In this document: positions 1-11,535 of the stretch, piece by piece
Numbering within the stretch: the first letter of the stretch is position 1
How the letters are laid out: each line of letters opens with the position of its first letter
The notes under the pieces: model-generated
Databases searched by the model: none
What the model was told of the DNA's origin: nothing
The model's input: only the letters and a program-made list of their open reading frames with translations
Program-made: the position numbers and the translations under genes
NCBI GenBank assembly: GCA_026122225.1
Contig: JANEZZ010002067.1
Location: 1,116,001 to 1,180,000 of the forward strand
DNA length: 64,000 nucleotides
From: Heloderma charlesbogerti
Taxonomy: Eukaryota > Chordata > Lepidosauria > Squamata > Helodermatidae
Direction of reading: 5' to 3'

Positions 1-309
1 TTATATTTTAAGAAAGTTAAAATTAGCCCCATGGATTCAACATTACGTTTGGTGTATTTGACAGACATCTAGTGTTGTACACAAGAGCAATCTGAGTGAT
101 GTTTAATGCAGTGATGAAATGGCGATTGTATGCAAACTTGTCTCCTGTTAAAATAAATGGGATTGAATCAGGCTTCATTTTCTCTAGAATGTACAAAGTA
201 CAGTCACAATAAAAAAAGGAGCCTTGTATTGCATATTTTTCTAAGTTCTAGGTAGGGTTAAGCAGTTGGCTGATCAAAACAAGATTTGGCCAATTGACTA
301 TTCAAATAT

Positions 310-445
310 TATCAAATACATTGGGTTGGATCCAAAGCTTCCCTTCCTAAAGCAGAGGGAGCTTCCTCCAACAGAAAGGGTCCTTCCGTCAGAGGAAGAC
401 TCTTGCATTCATGGAAGGAAACTGTTGGAATCCAACTCATTAACT
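310..445. repeat. short palindrome-ended repeat related to 50984-51062
   Basis: Starts with GTTGGATCCAA-like sequence and ends with its approximate complement TTGGAATCCAAC, enclosing GAAGG/CCTTCC-rich DNA. A clearer relative with complementary ends lies at 50984-51062. It looks like a small degenerate non-autonomous DNA element; the superfamily is not known. Confidence 0.35.
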
Positions 446-701
446 TGATTAGAAAAAATATATAATGATCAACCAGTCTGGAACCTACATTAATTACAAA
501 TTGGTGAACTACTAATTGTGAAACAGTAAAAGTAACTTAAAATTGTAGTAAATTATAACTTTTACCAATGTTAGGTAAAATGTTAGGTAAGGGATCTATA
601 AATGTGAATAATGTTTGCCTTTGGTTTTTACTCTGGAACATCAGGGTAAGCATGCAGTTAACAATTAAAAAAAAAATAAAGCTGCGATTCTAAACAAACT
701 T

Positions 702-1049
702 TGTTGTTGTTCAGTCGTGTCGGACTCTTCGTGACCCCTTGGACCATAGCACGCCAGGCCTTCCTGTCCTCCGCTCTCTCCCGGAGTGTGCTCAAGTCCA
801 TATTCATTGCATCGGTGATGTTATCTAGCCATCTCATCCTCTGCCGTCCTCTTCTCCTTTTGCTTTCAGTCTTTCCCAGCATCAGGGTCTTTTCCAGAGA
901 GTTTTCTCTTCGCATTAGGTGGCCAAAATATTTGAGCTTCAGCTTCAGTATCTGTCCTTCCAATGAGCTGTCAGGGTTGATTTCCTTTAGGATTGACTGA
1001 TTTGACCTCCTTGCAGTCCAGGGAACTCATAAGAGTCTTCTCCAGCACC
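702..1049 (-). mobile_element. BovB (RTE) LINE, 5'-truncated 3' end
   Basis: On the minus strand this encodes the BovB C-terminal segment containing the words FGHLMRRENSLEKT and GRQRMRWLD, and ends in the (CAA)n tail typical of BovB. It is about 90% or more like the matching part of the full-length copy at 43941-47155. An 8-bp direct repeat, ACAAACTT, flanks it at 694-701 and 1050-1057 and is taken as the target site duplication. The copy is a dead-on-arrival insertion inside the VTA1 intron. Confidence 0.93.
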
Positions 1050-2154
1050 ACAAACTTACTAGGGACTAAACCTCACTGAACACAGTGAGGCTTATTTCCA
1101 AGTAAAGATGCATAGGATTATGCTGCATAACAAAGTAACATCAATTTTAAAAAACAAACAAATGTTAGTTTTTAAAGGCAGTTGTGCTAAGTAGTCAACA
1201 GGCCAGTTCTTACGAATTATTAGCATCTTGACTTCATGGAATATTTGACAATATTTGATTGTAATCAACTAATAGACAAAGGACAGTGTTTGTCTGATCA
1301 ACGTACTGACATGCTAACTCGGGTTTAGGGCTGGCAAATGATTATAAATGGTAAAATTAATATATAAAATACCATACCATATTTGAAATGATTTACTGGA
1401 TTTTGTGTGTGATATGTTTTTTACGTTACCAAAAAAAATATTATCCCTTCCCCAAGGCAGTTTACAATTTTCACATTTTTAAGACATAATGCAATCAAAA
1501 TCATATTACATGTATCTAATGCTAGAGACTTGCAGCCAAAACACACCACCTCCAGTCTGTTGTGTCATGATTTATTTAAGATTTACTGAGACAGGGCTGC
1601 AAAGGCACACTGGTGCAGTCATGGTCTTGGTGGGAGTTCTGCAACAGATAATACTGTTTCTCTTGGAGACTTAACAAAGCTCAGACATGAGCATCTTCCA
1701 AAAGCTGTGTGAGACACTCTGTAAATTGGTAGCTATGACTAGGGAGCTATAAATGCTGGATTTCAGTATTTGTAAAGATGTGTTTTAACATGCTGTTGCT
1801 TGTCCCAAGCCTTCAGAATGGGGCAAGTTATAAATCTGCTTCTGAGTTAATTTAAATTAATATGTGCAATGTGCCCACCCTGCCTTATTGGACTCTCTGG
1901 CCTTGTGTGTGACCATTCTAAAAGAAATGCAGATCCATCCCTGTACTGAACCCTCTGAATAATAAATCCATAGAGTAGCTAACATTTGTTTGCCTTTGCT
2001 CATTCTAATGCAGCCACAGAAGCTGAATAATTCATTAATGTTTTATTGGCAGCACTTTCCACTCAGCAGTTAGAATATTTATGCACATTGCATGATGATG
2101 CAGAGCTCAGCCAATGCGTACAGGACGGGGCGTTACATCAAAAGACAACGTTTA

Positions 2155-2300
2155 TCATATTAATATAGATTTATTTCCTGCCACTTACTTTACCACCTTT
2201 CAGGCAAGTATGAACTCAAGGTGGTTTACGCAAAGATAACACAACCAAATAATATAATATCAGAATCAAACCTTTTAAAGTTAACCTCTCAGGCCAAAGA
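2155..2300 (-). mobile_element. LINE 3' tail relic (L2/CR1-like)
   Basis: Read on the minus strand it has the common LINE ending 'GTAAACCACCTTGAG ... AAAGGTGG' followed by an AT-rich tail, similar in layout to the better L2 tails at 7690-7905 and 23175-23300. It is too short and diverged to assign to one family. Confidence 0.5.
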
Positions 2301-3021
2301 GCCTATTTTTAGCTGGCAGGCAGAAAGATTGTATCCACCTTTCCTTCAAAAAGGTCCCCCCCCTAAAAAAATAAAATAAAAAACAGAAGCTGAACTGAAT
2401 GTTCTGCTTTGTGTCATACTGTATGTTGAGACATATAAAATATCAGACTTTATTTTGCATTACATCTGGAGAACGAATCATCTTGTATAGTTTTATTACA
2501 AGTGAGCCCATTTGCCTTTAATAAAAATAGGTTAAAATATTTCACTGTTTATACTAAGTTGCTGATGCATCAATAATATCAAGGACATGTTTGGCTGTCT
2601 TTCACTAACAAGGAAAAGAATATGTGACAGTGTGCATATCTTGCATCAGGGATTGGGTGTATCTTGTAACAAGGGATGTTCCCATATCTAGACAAATTAT
2701 ACAGAGGCAGCATGAATGGGCTCAGTTGTGTTCCGTGCTAGAGGTGGGGGGAAAGGAAATGTAAGGTTAACGCATGAGGCATTGTCCTTGTTTTTGTGCA
2801 GATTGTAACATGATTACCCTTAACTGACTGGAGTTTAAAAAGCTTTCCTTAGTGGCTTCAGATAAAGGGCAAATCTCTCTCAAAGTATTGGCTTACTCAT
2901 AAAGGGTATCAGACGTCTTTAGTATTCACCACTGATATTAGCAAACCATTTAAAGTGGTTAAGTAAATATGTGCATAATGCAGTAACCCTGCATCTTAGT
3001 CATCTATCTTTATTTTCATAG

Positions 3022-3167
3022 GGGAAATCCGTTTGACTGCTGAAGACTTCGCCAAGGCCCAGAAATATTGCAAATATGCTGGCAGTGCTTTGCAGTATGA
3101 AGATGTGAGCACTGCTGTGCAGAATTTACAGAAAGCCCTCAAATTACTGACTACAGGCAGAGAATGA
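3022..3167 (+). CDS. VTA1: VTA1, terminal coding exon (partial gene)
   Basis: VTA1 (LIP5/SBP1) is a cytosolic endosomal protein that binds VPS4 and stimulates its ATPase, aiding ESCRT-III disassembly in multivesicular body sorting, cytokinesis and virus budding. This exon encodes the final 47 residues. It opens with two bases of a split codon, then reads EIRLTAEDFAKAQKYCKYAG, continues through an SALQYEDVSTAVQNLQKAL segment and ends KLLTTGRE before a TGA at 3165-3167. This is the helical C-terminal VTA1 domain, which dimerises and contacts VPS4, and it matches the highly conserved vertebrate C terminus as I know it. A splice acceptor AG lies at 3020-3021. The frame is fully open with no lesion, so the gene appears functional. 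All upstream exons lie outside the window, so only this part can be annotated. It is the only host coding sequence I can identify with certainty. Confidence 0.96.
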
Positions 3168-3538
3168 CGCCTTTGTCCACCAGATTCATGACTTAACGCC
3201 TAAAGAACTAACAGTCCATTACTCCTACCTTCAACCTGTCAGGGAAACGCAGTTGCACAAAAGCTTTTGATTTCTGACAAGAAAACGAAATCTGTGTCAC
3301 TGTATTGAATTCTTTCTGTAGTCTAGTCTGGAGCTATGGCCGCCAGCTTCATTTCTTGACAGGAACAGGAACCATCTGGGGACAGTGGTTTGAATTCAAG
3401 TTACCAATTCTGGGCACTTCTAGTCCAGTGCTGCAGAATGCCCCAACAGTTGTGCTATTCTTTTTTTAAAAAAAAAAATGAGTGGGGGAGGGAAAGTTGT
3501 CTGTCCGAATGTGTATTTAGAATTTGTCACAAATATCA

Positions 3539-3544
3539 AATAAA
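3539..3544 (+). promoter_or_regulatory. proximal poly(A) signal AATAAA of VTA1
   Basis: Canonical hexamer 372 nt after the VTA1 stop, followed about 20 nt later by GATTGTTTTAAAG, a possible U-rich downstream element. Confidence 0.6.
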
Positions 3545-4118
3545 GCTGTTTGGAAACACAAGATTGTTTTAAAGACAAATTTCAGATAACATGGGGAGTA
3601 GAGCAGTACACTATAAGATAGAAATATGATAAAAGAAAGGCAAAAGGGGCTTTCTTAGGAGGTGTCAAATCAAGTTAGAAAAGTAGGAAGCTTTCAAGTT
3701 ACTTCAGAAAAACCATTTTAGTGGTTCCTGATTCCAGCATTCATTAAAGCTGTATGATCTGTTGTGGTTTTGGTTTTTTCCTTTGCATGGTTTTATTTCA
3801 TTTTTAGTATATTGGGAATCAGAAGGAAGATACATCCGACATCTAAACCCAGCTCCAGACATCCTGACCTTTGCGAACATTTCCATTTAGTTCTAAAACT
3901 TAGACAGTGGTTCTAATGTAATATCTGGACTGTGATGTTGAGCAGTTTGGGGGGTGTTTTTATTTGTATCTATTGCCAAATGGTAAGGTTGCTACATAAA
4001 TTTAAAATTTTCAAACTAATAGTGGATTGTAGACTCCATTAAAGCATATTGGACCCTGCGCATGTGTTGTTGAATTATTCATATAATGCTGAAACGCATC
4101 TATGCTGTTTTAACAATG

Positions 4119-4124
4119 AATAAA
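4119..4124 (+). promoter_or_regulatory. distal poly(A) signal AATAAA of VTA1
   Basis: Canonical hexamer about 950 nt after the stop codon with T-rich sequence (ATCTTTTAGTG, ATTTTATTATG) downstream. This would give a 3' UTR of about 1 kb. Confidence 0.55.
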
Positions 4125-4672
4125 AATCTTTTAGTGCCTCATTGCAATTTTATTATGCCCTTATTGCTTGTACATTGCTTGGAAATCCTAACAGAATGAC
4201 GGGTGCTGCAAATGTTTTAAATAACTTGTTAAGAAGTGCAACCAGCCCCAGGCTGCTACTGCAGTTTTAACTCACCATGATGAAAGCTGAAAGGAAGACA
4301 TTGTCATGGGACTGAGTTAAATCTATGTTCCTCAAATGTAAACTAGATGATCCCAATGCATTCAAGATGTATATATTTCATAAAGGTTTTTAGGTTCTGT
4401 TTTAACTATTTGGATCCAAGCCATAATCCTTTGCATGAGTGAGAAGCACTTCCACTTACAGGGAGGGAAGCTTGCTGATTTCCCCTTGCCACTATTTGCA
4501 CACTGTCCGCAAAAAAAAAGTCTCCAGTGAGTTGGGACTCACCAGAGCAGTTTTGTAGGAAAAGGATGGCAGCTAGGAAAGATCAGTAACAACCACACAT
4601 CCTTGTGAGCAGAAGTACCTTCTGTTCTTTCAGCAAGATCTTTGGATTGAACCCTATGTATTGCCTAATGCA

Positions 4673-4797
4673 GGGTGGGGAACTTGTTGCCTTCCAGATG
4701 ATGATGGGCTTCAACCCATCTGCCCCAGCTAAGCATGATCATTGGTCAGGGATAATGAGAGTTGTCTCGGGAGGACCACAACTTCCCTACGCTTGAC
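4673..4797. repeat. palindromic 'GGGGAACTTGTTGCC' miniature element
   Basis: Opens with GGTGGGGAACTTGTTGCC, carries the family core (a CCAGATG word, then a cattggtcaggga-like middle and GAGAGTTGT), and ends with the rough complement. It is the most diverged of eight copies in this window (others at 6208, 19302, 25456, 30626, 31750, 32026, 50316). The palindromic layout suggests a non-autonomous hAT-like element. Confidence 0.55.
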
Positions 4798-4799
4798 CT

Positions 4800-6205
4800 A
4801 ATAGGGCAATTCGTAAAAATGTGTATAGGGCATAAGGCATTTTGCACAAAGCCATTTCCCTTTAAGAAATATTATGAATTGTGTGTTCAACTACAGTAGA
4901 AATGACTATTGGTTGTCACCGTTGCCCCACACACATGCTGTTCGTTCTTGTGTCTAGCATGCCTGAATTGTATGAATAGCTTCTGAAGGACTCACTCCCA
5001 AATTCTTTTGTTCATGAGTGGAGGTTCTAGTTTGCTCCTGGCTTTGTTTAAGCAATTCTATTTAGCATTTTCATCCAAATAAAGCCTGGAATATTTGCAA
5101 ATTCCAAAATTAGAAAATACTACGTTCTCCAACTTTCTCTGGCATTAGCTGAACTTAGAAATGAAGCTGTTTTTGCCAGTGCTATACAACTGTTTCTTGA
5201 ACTAAAATGCAGTAGCCAGTTGAAAGTCCTATGGGGATGCTGGAGGCTAGGGCTTGGATCCTAACATTTTGTTCTGTTGTCAGGAGAAGCTTCTTGCAGA
5301 GTTGTGCTCACAGAAGGGGTTCTTCCACTCCCAGAATCTTCAAGAGACTGTCATCTAACCTTGACCATTACCCTTTAAGTAGAATTGGTTTGTGATTTGA
5401 ACGCTTCTCACTTGAAAGGTGCTGCCTCACGTCTGGCACTTTCTGGGAATTTGGTTTAATATGTACCCAGAGCAGTACCACCTATGGGTTCTTCTGCAGT
5501 GGCTTTATCCTGAAGATACTAATATCTCCACTGGCCAAACCAAATCCTACACTTAATAATGTGAAGTTCAGTTGTGTGTGTGGGGGGGGGGTAACAGTGG
5601 CCATTCACAATGCAGTTGCTGATAACACAAACATCCTGGCAAATAACACAAGTAGTGTGATTTTTTTTTTAAGTCCTTTATCCCTATTCAAGCCTCTGGT
5701 AACAGACTTAAAGCTGTTAATGAATTTTTGTAGAGCACTCTCTCCCTCCAATCTCCCTTTGACGTTTCTGTGCTTCACAATGGCCACTTTAAGGTCAGTG
5801 ACAGAGTGTCCTCAGAGGCTGAAGTATTCTGCCACTGGATTTTAATATCGCCATTTCTGGTATCAAATTTGTGCCTATTCCATAGACACTGGCCATTTCC
5901 CCCTATTTAGAAGTGCATTGCTGACAGAAGTTGGCATACATCACATTGGAATATAAGCAAGTGAATGATCCCCCAATGTGGGTGACAGTATTAGGTCCTA
6001 TAATCGTGTTTCTTCCAGAATAGATAATGGGACAGAGCTGACATCTGAATTTGTTGCAGGGTCTGGTCCTTTGTATCCTTTTTATGTAGCTTCCAGTTGC
6101 TAGTGAATAACTAACATGGCTGCCCTCTGGATATTATATCTGAACTTGGAACATATGCATTGCTTGAACTTCTCATGTTCTGATACTTTTACTAAGCCGT
6201 TAAAG
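4800..6205. other. intergenic DNA, no feature recognised
   Basis: No gene or clear repeat seen. It contains a third AATAAA (5078-5083) and a G/GT run near 5573-5590. Confidence 0.6.
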
Positions 6206-6207
6206 CA

Positions 6208-6345
6208 GGGGTGGACAACTTGCAGCTCTCCAGATGTTGTTGGACTGCAACTCCCATCAGCCCTAGGCAGCATAGCCAATGGTGAGAGATGAGGAGAGAT
6301 GTAGGCCAAAACATCTTGAGGGCCACAAGTTGCCCACTCCCGCAT
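6208..6345. repeat. palindromic miniature element
   Basis: Starts GGGGTGGACAACTTGCAGC and ends with GGGCCACAAGTTGCCCACTC, near-complementary termini. The interior has CCAGATGTTGTTGGACTGC and CAACTCCCATCAGCCC, the hallmark words of this squamate family, which I take to be a hAT-type MITE. Confidence 0.7.
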
Positions 6346-7246
6346 TTAAGACCAAATTCAGCAGTTTACATCTGTGGCAACAAATTCACATGTTCGTCTA
6401 TATCATGCTGGCATGTTGGTGTCTTTGAGACATATTTCCAGCTCTGTGGTAATCATTTATCCACAAGCAGCTCATTAGGCCCAACCATAGGGAGCAAAGG
6501 CTGATCAAGAATATCTTTCCAAATTGGCACCATCTTCTACCAGCTGCACAGGTGCTTCTTCTGGATAAGTGGCTTCCACCTGGCTGAGGGAATGTCTAAA
6601 AAGATACTGTTGCCTGATGATCAAAAATGCACACCTGTTTATAGGATGGAACAGAAAACATTCTTAACCAATTTCATTTCCCCATAATCCATGAGTTACT
6701 TTATTTACACACAACAAGTAGGCTAAAGAATGAGGTGTGCTTCATTTTCGTATCAAATGTCAAACCATTTTGGTTTTACTTCCTGATATTTATACTATAG
6801 TCTTGGCTTTCTAGTACATACCAAAAAGGTAGGTGAGGCCATAACCAAACGGAGCTATGAACTGGAGTCTGTGTTCTAACTATAAAGGGGATCTCTTAAC
6901 AAGGATGTCAAAATACATTTTTTCCACAGCTTCCAGGTCCCCTATTCCTTCCCCCATCTTCTGATGCATTAAAATTCAGCACTGGATCTAGCAACACATT
7001 CTGCATCCCTTGGTTACAATTCTGCTCCATCACTATTATTTTTTGTCTTTTAAATTGATTTGTTTGTATGTTGTGTTTTATAATTAAGAAATTGTTTTCA
7101 GTCTTTGTGTTATTGGTAGCTGCACTGGGTGCCGTTTTTGGTGAGAAGGCAGGATATAAATTTAATAAAATGAATAGTTAAAATTAATGAGGCAAATTGT
7201 TGAGTGGTATTACAGGCTTGCTCTGATAGCTACTAATTCCTAAGCC
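6346..7246. other. intergenic DNA, no feature recognised
   Basis: AT-rich, no open frame of interest and no repeat I recognise. Confidence 0.5.
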
Positions 7247-7590
7247 AGGGGTCCCCAAACCCCTGGATCATTGGGCATGTTTTGAATCTTGAGAGGGTGT
7301 TGTCGGCACTCTCACAAAATAGCTGCCATGGGGGCGGGGGTGCCCATTCATAAAATGGCTGCCATGGCAGGCATGACCAGTCACAAAACACTCATTTCCC
7401 AGAAGGCAAATTAGTGAGACTAAAAGAAAAGTAATTTGCTCAAAAGCCTAAGTACAAGGTAAAGGTGAGGTCTGAGCACCATGCCAACCTCCCAGTTAAA
7501 AGATAGTAAGAAATAAAATAAAAATCAGGGGATTCTTACTGGTGGGCACCAAAACAGGTGTCTATGGGCACATTGGCACCACTCCTAAGC
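7247..7590. repeat. possible diverged DNA-transposon relic
   Basis: Begins CCAGGGGTCCCCAAACCCC and ends GGTGGGCACCAAAACAGGTG...GGGCACATTGGCACC, a layout seen in reptile hAT-type repeats. It contains two diverged 'AAAATGGCTGCCATGG' words about 40 bp apart. Boundaries are uncertain. Confidence 0.3.
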
Positions 7591-7689
7591 TGTACTCCAT
7601 TTATTCATTCTCTCCCAGGTGTCCCAGATATGTGATGCTGCAAGAGAGCCAGGTACCTGCTTGGATCTCTTCTTAGTCCCCTAATACCC

Positions 7690-7905
7690 ATTGGAAATTC
7701 CTTATTTATTTCTTCAGGCATTTCTATACCACCTTTTGGCCCTAAAAAGGGCCCCCAAAGCTGTTTACAAAACAAAATACACCAAACAATAACCAATACA
7801 AAGCACTAAAACTGAGCAGAGCTAAAACTTCAATCTCAAATTAAAAACCATTAAAAGCCAGGTCGAATAAAACTGTTTTCACTGCTCACCTGAAAGCCAT
7901 CAACA
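7690..7905 (-). mobile_element. L2-clade LINE 3' end, truncated
   Basis: On the minus strand the sequence encodes a worn version of the L2 C-terminal 'AFR...AVKTVLF' motif, then the 'GTAAACAGCTTTGGGGGCCC' type 3' UTR and an AT-rich tail. It is a short 5'-truncated copy. Confidence 0.6.
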
Positions 7906-9664
7906 ATGGGACTAGTCCATTGGCAAGAGGGTTAATTGGATACCAGCCAAAGCTTTTGCTGTCATGAACAACAAACAAGGATTCTGTACGATTGCTACCA
8001 ATTCTAGCATATTGTACAATGAAAATGTTCTTCTGACATCCTAGAAATGACACCTGGAAACTCTCAAAGCAAAGAGGAGTGACAAAAGAAATACCCAACA
8101 CTGTAATCAAAACTGCCCCTGCATGGCATTTGTTTGTGTCTCTTCTAGAAGTGAAGATGTCTCTTCCTCCCTGTTTACTGGTTGCATTTTCTCCTTTGGT
8201 TTTGCTATGGGATGCTGTAGTGGGACCTCCAGAAGACCTTTGTGTGGCGAGGAGGTTAGGATTTGATGCATACAATAAGTCTTCTCTATGCCTAAGTCTT
8301 TGCTGTACCCGGGACCAGGGGCTTTGGGCGAGCAAGAATGAGCTACTTGGTGTCAGGTGTGTGTTACCAGTAAGGCCAAAACACCTGTGAGATGACTGGG
8401 CAATTTACATTGCAGTGAATGGTGGAAGGAATATAAACCCAAAGGCTTCTGTCCACCATGCACCTCTCAGAGGGTTGGGATTTTGGTGTGTGTCATGGCA
8501 TGCTGGCTTAGGAGCGATGTCTGTGCTGTTTTGGGGGTTCCTCAGCAACAGAAGGGATGTGAGTTTGTGTAGCTGTTTTCTTTCCTCTTATGTTGTGTGT
8601 AATTTCTCTGAATAAACCAAGCTAGTAGGGGAACTTTCCAGTGTGTGTTCACTGCTTGACTTGAATCCTTGCAAACCTCTCCCTCCCTGGCAGAACAGAT
8701 GCTCTACTTATTTTCCACCATGTGGATGTGATAATAAGATGAAGATGTCCTGTAATTGTTCAAGTGTCAGCTGAATTGCAGTTCTTTTCAGTATAGTGAG
8801 TCGTTAGAAATAATAGAAAGCAGAGGCTATACCCTTTGAAATTTCAAAATAATAAATTACGTGAGAGAGGAGGCATGACGGGTTTAATGATGTCACCCAT
8901 GATGTGACTCCACTAAATTCTATAGAATGATAAAATTAACTTTCCTAAACAGGAACAGAGATACAGAATGGCAAACATTTTGCACAATGATACTTTTCCA
9001 CGGGCAGCAATCATGAGCAGTGTAGAGAGGGCAAATAGGGAAAAAAATCAAGACACAAATACCCTGGATCCTTCAATTAAAAAGCAGGATGTTTAAGATA
9101 GACAAAAGGAAGTGTTGCCCAGTCCCTTGGATAAAGATATGTGACCAATACAGGATCAGTAATAAAAGGCCACACAGAAATTACCAGGATCTGCAAAGAG
9201 CAGCAACTTGTATAACTTCATTAATTCAGCCCTGACAGGTCACTGTAATTTAAGGTGAGAGCTAAGAAGACACACCTGCTGCTGTCAACCTTAGGCGAGC
9301 TACTCCACCCTGCCTAAAAGTGCTGGACCCAGTGGTGAAGCTAAGTAACTTTAGACCCTGGATGTCACAGTCTTATGCGGGGTGACTTTTTGCCATGTGC
9401 ATTACTTTGGCTCTGAAGCACACAAGATTCCATGCTTTACAACTGCATCTAGATTCCCGATTTCTTTTTTGAGCAAGAATCAAAACAAAACACACGGACA
9501 AACCCCATTTACTAATCCTGCTGGAAAACGGAAAACTCTGAGCCATGTGCAGTTCTGCATTTTAAACTCACTTGAATCTTAGCACTTATGACTCCAGGAA
9601 TAAAATAGGAGTCTGCTTCTGCTACCCGGATGCACAACACATTTACTTGGGAATAAGCACCAAC
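7906..9664. other. intergenic DNA, no feature recognised
   Basis: Contains several chance open frames on both strands around 7900-8400, none similar to a known protein. No repeat recognised. Confidence 0.5.
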
Positions 9665-9692
9665 TAGAACTGATAGTTGTATCAGTTCTGCT

Positions 9693-10024
9693 GGGGCCGC
9701 GGTGGCTTAGTGGTTAAGACGCTGAACTGCAGACCGGAAGGGACAGCAGTTCGAGACTCGAGTGCCGCGTGACGGAGTGAGCTCCCGTCTTCAGTCCCAG
9801 CTCCTGCCAACCTAGCAGTTCGAAAGCAAGAAATTGCACGTAGATAAATAGGTACCGGTTCAGCGGGAAAGGTAACAGTGTTCCATTCACCTCGGTGTTC
9901 AGTCATGCCGGCCACATGACCACGGAAGCGTCTTTGGACAGCGCTGGCTCTTCGGCTTAGAAATGGAGATGAGCACCACCCCCTAGAGTCGGACATGACT
10001 GGTTGGGGATACGTTTACCTTTTT
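9693..10024 (+). mobile_element. Sauria SINE (tRNA-headed, BovB-type tail)
   Basis: The head GTGGCTTAGTGGTTAAGACG (A-box region) and GTTCGAGACTC (B-box) form an RNA polymerase III type 2 promoter. The body continues through the conserved 'GAAAGCAAGAAATTGCA' and 'GGTGTTCAGTCATGCCGG' words. The 3' end, TAGAGTCGGACATGACTGG followed by TTTACCTTTTT, matches the BovB tail and implies BovB-driven retrotransposition. A 9-bp direct repeat AGAACTGAT occurs at 9666-9674 and 10025-10033. The left copy is separated from the SINE by 18 bp that include its exact inverted copy (see findings). Confidence 0.95.
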
Positions 10025-10743
10025 AGAACTGATCAGCACCACGTTGTAGAAAAGTGTCATATCCTTAAATAAGAAAATAATGAAATGAGCATCAGTAACC
10101 ATGTACATGCCTGTAAAACGCGCATGCCTGGTGAGGTGCTGAAGCTAGGCCTGATTACCACTGGCCCATTACTAGCTGCTCTTTGTGTAGTCATTTCAGG
10201 TGGGGGGGCTGCAGGGCCCTGGATTGTGGTCCCAAGGTCCAGCCCTGGCTGTATCACATCTGGCCTAGCCTGAGAATTGATTCGTAGTTTTCATTGCCTA
10301 CCAACCATCAGGCATGCTAAGTAGGCCCCTGATAACTTTAGATAGAATGATGTCATCTGGGCTTCAGGGTGGCTTCCCACTGTATCTTGTCAAGACAAGC
10401 AGCAGTGCAGGGTTAGTTGGATAGATGCTCCTCACCCGTAAGATACCTCAGGGTGCTCACCTGGGTAGTCATGCCTTAAATTCCTCCCAACCTACCCTGG
10501 ACCTTCAAGTTGTGACTAGGGCTGTGCACACACCCCTCCCTTTGCTTCAGATGCCAATTTGGGCCTTCTGAACTGGCCAACTTCACTTCAGACCAATTTG
10601 AACCCCATCCACTTTGACTCAGATCCAAATCCGAAGCGAGTTTTGGACATCCAAATCACTGGTTTTTGATGTTTCCCCATTGACTTGCATGGTAAAACAC
10701 AAACAGCCATAACATTTTGAGTTGTCAGACATACATGAAATTT

Positions 10744-10991
10744 GGGGGAGCTCTCAGCCCCCATGGAGCAGATCCCACCTGCCAAATTTCAGACAGTTTG
10801 GCCCAGTAGTTTTTGTGCTAGGGGCAGGTGGAATTAGATTTAACAAAAACTCTCAAAGCAAAGAGCTATAACTTTTCACTGGTTGCATAGAAGTGCATGA
10901 CCTTTGGGGAACTCTCAGCCCCCCATGGAGGGGATCCCACCTGTCAAATTTCAGGCAGTTTGGCCCAGTAGTTTTTGTGCTAGGCACAGGT
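10744..10991. repeat. two-copy tandem repeat inside the hAT element
   Basis: An 85-bp block beginning GGGGAGCTCTCAGCCCCC occurs at 10744-10828 and again at 10907-10991, period about 163 bp, roughly 90% alike. The shared end is GGCCCAGTAGTTTTTGTGC. It is probably a subterminal repeat of the element. Confidence 0.75.
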
Positions 10992-11535
10992 AAAATGTGC
11001 TGTTCTCAGAAACTCAAACCAAACTCAGAAGGGATAATCAGAGAAGTTAGGTTTTGAAGTGGAGAAGGACACTATCCCTAATCAATGCTGTAGGTTTCTT
11101 TGAAGTGCAAACAACCCCTTTCTCCTAGTACTTTCCTATTCAGAATCACAGTCATGACCTCAGGCTCTCAGTTGTCTTGTCTGAGAAAGGCAGCAAGACA
11201 CAGGGAGCAACCCTGCCAGGAGGGCACATCAAGTCAAACTATGGAAACCCCCACCTGGGGGACCCATACTTCTCCCCCCTCCCATCTCCTTGATGGTGGC
11301 CTGCTTAAGCCTCTTGGGGGTGAGGGATGGAGAGCTTGCCGGAGTTTCAGCACCACCAGCTTTCTGCTTGCCCCTGCTGCCTGCCTACTGGGATGTGGGG
11401 GCCTGTTCCCCAAGCAAGACCAATTGGTGCTGGCTCCATAAGTGCAGGAGCATGGGGCTGGAGGTGTTGTGCCCTGGCTGTTTCCCCCTGCTCAGAGACA
11501 CCTTGCAGTGGCAGCAGATGGGATCCACCCCCACC

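Larger units (their letters stand above)
1..3021 (+). other. VTA1: last intron of VTA1 (3' part)
   Basis: Non-coding sequence ending in a pyrimidine-rich tract and AG at 3020-3021, directly before the VTA1 terminal exon. It holds a 5'-truncated BovB fragment (702-1049), traces of a short 'lizard' repeat near 1060-1130, a LINE 3' tail (2155-2300), and otherwise AT-rich DNA with no recognisable exon. The assignment as intron is an inference from the exon that follows; the preceding exon lies outside the window. Confidence 0.85.
3168..4145 (+). other. VTA1: VTA1 3' UTR (probable extent)
   Basis: Non-coding sequence following the VTA1 stop codon. Two good AATAAA signals lie at 3539-3544 and 4119-4124, and the second is followed by a T-rich stretch. 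The UTR would be about 0.4 kb or about 1 kb depending on the signal used. The extent is inferred from these signals only; a third AATAAA at 5078-5083 could extend it further. The stretch is free of obvious transposable elements, which fits a selected UTR. Confidence 0.65.

Noticed and set aside
266..448. 60-codon open frame in the VTA1 intron, considered as an exon
   Set aside because: Lacks good splice sites, does not resemble any part of VTA1, and overlaps a repeat related to 50984-51062.
7886..8335. 149-codon open frame on the minus strand
   Set aside because: No similarity to any family I know, overlaps a LINE tail, and an opposite-strand frame is also open there; probably chance.
9682..9996. 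104-codon open frame across the SINE
   Set aside because: Lies entirely within the Sauria SINE, which is non-coding; the same frame recurs in the copy at 32922-33260.
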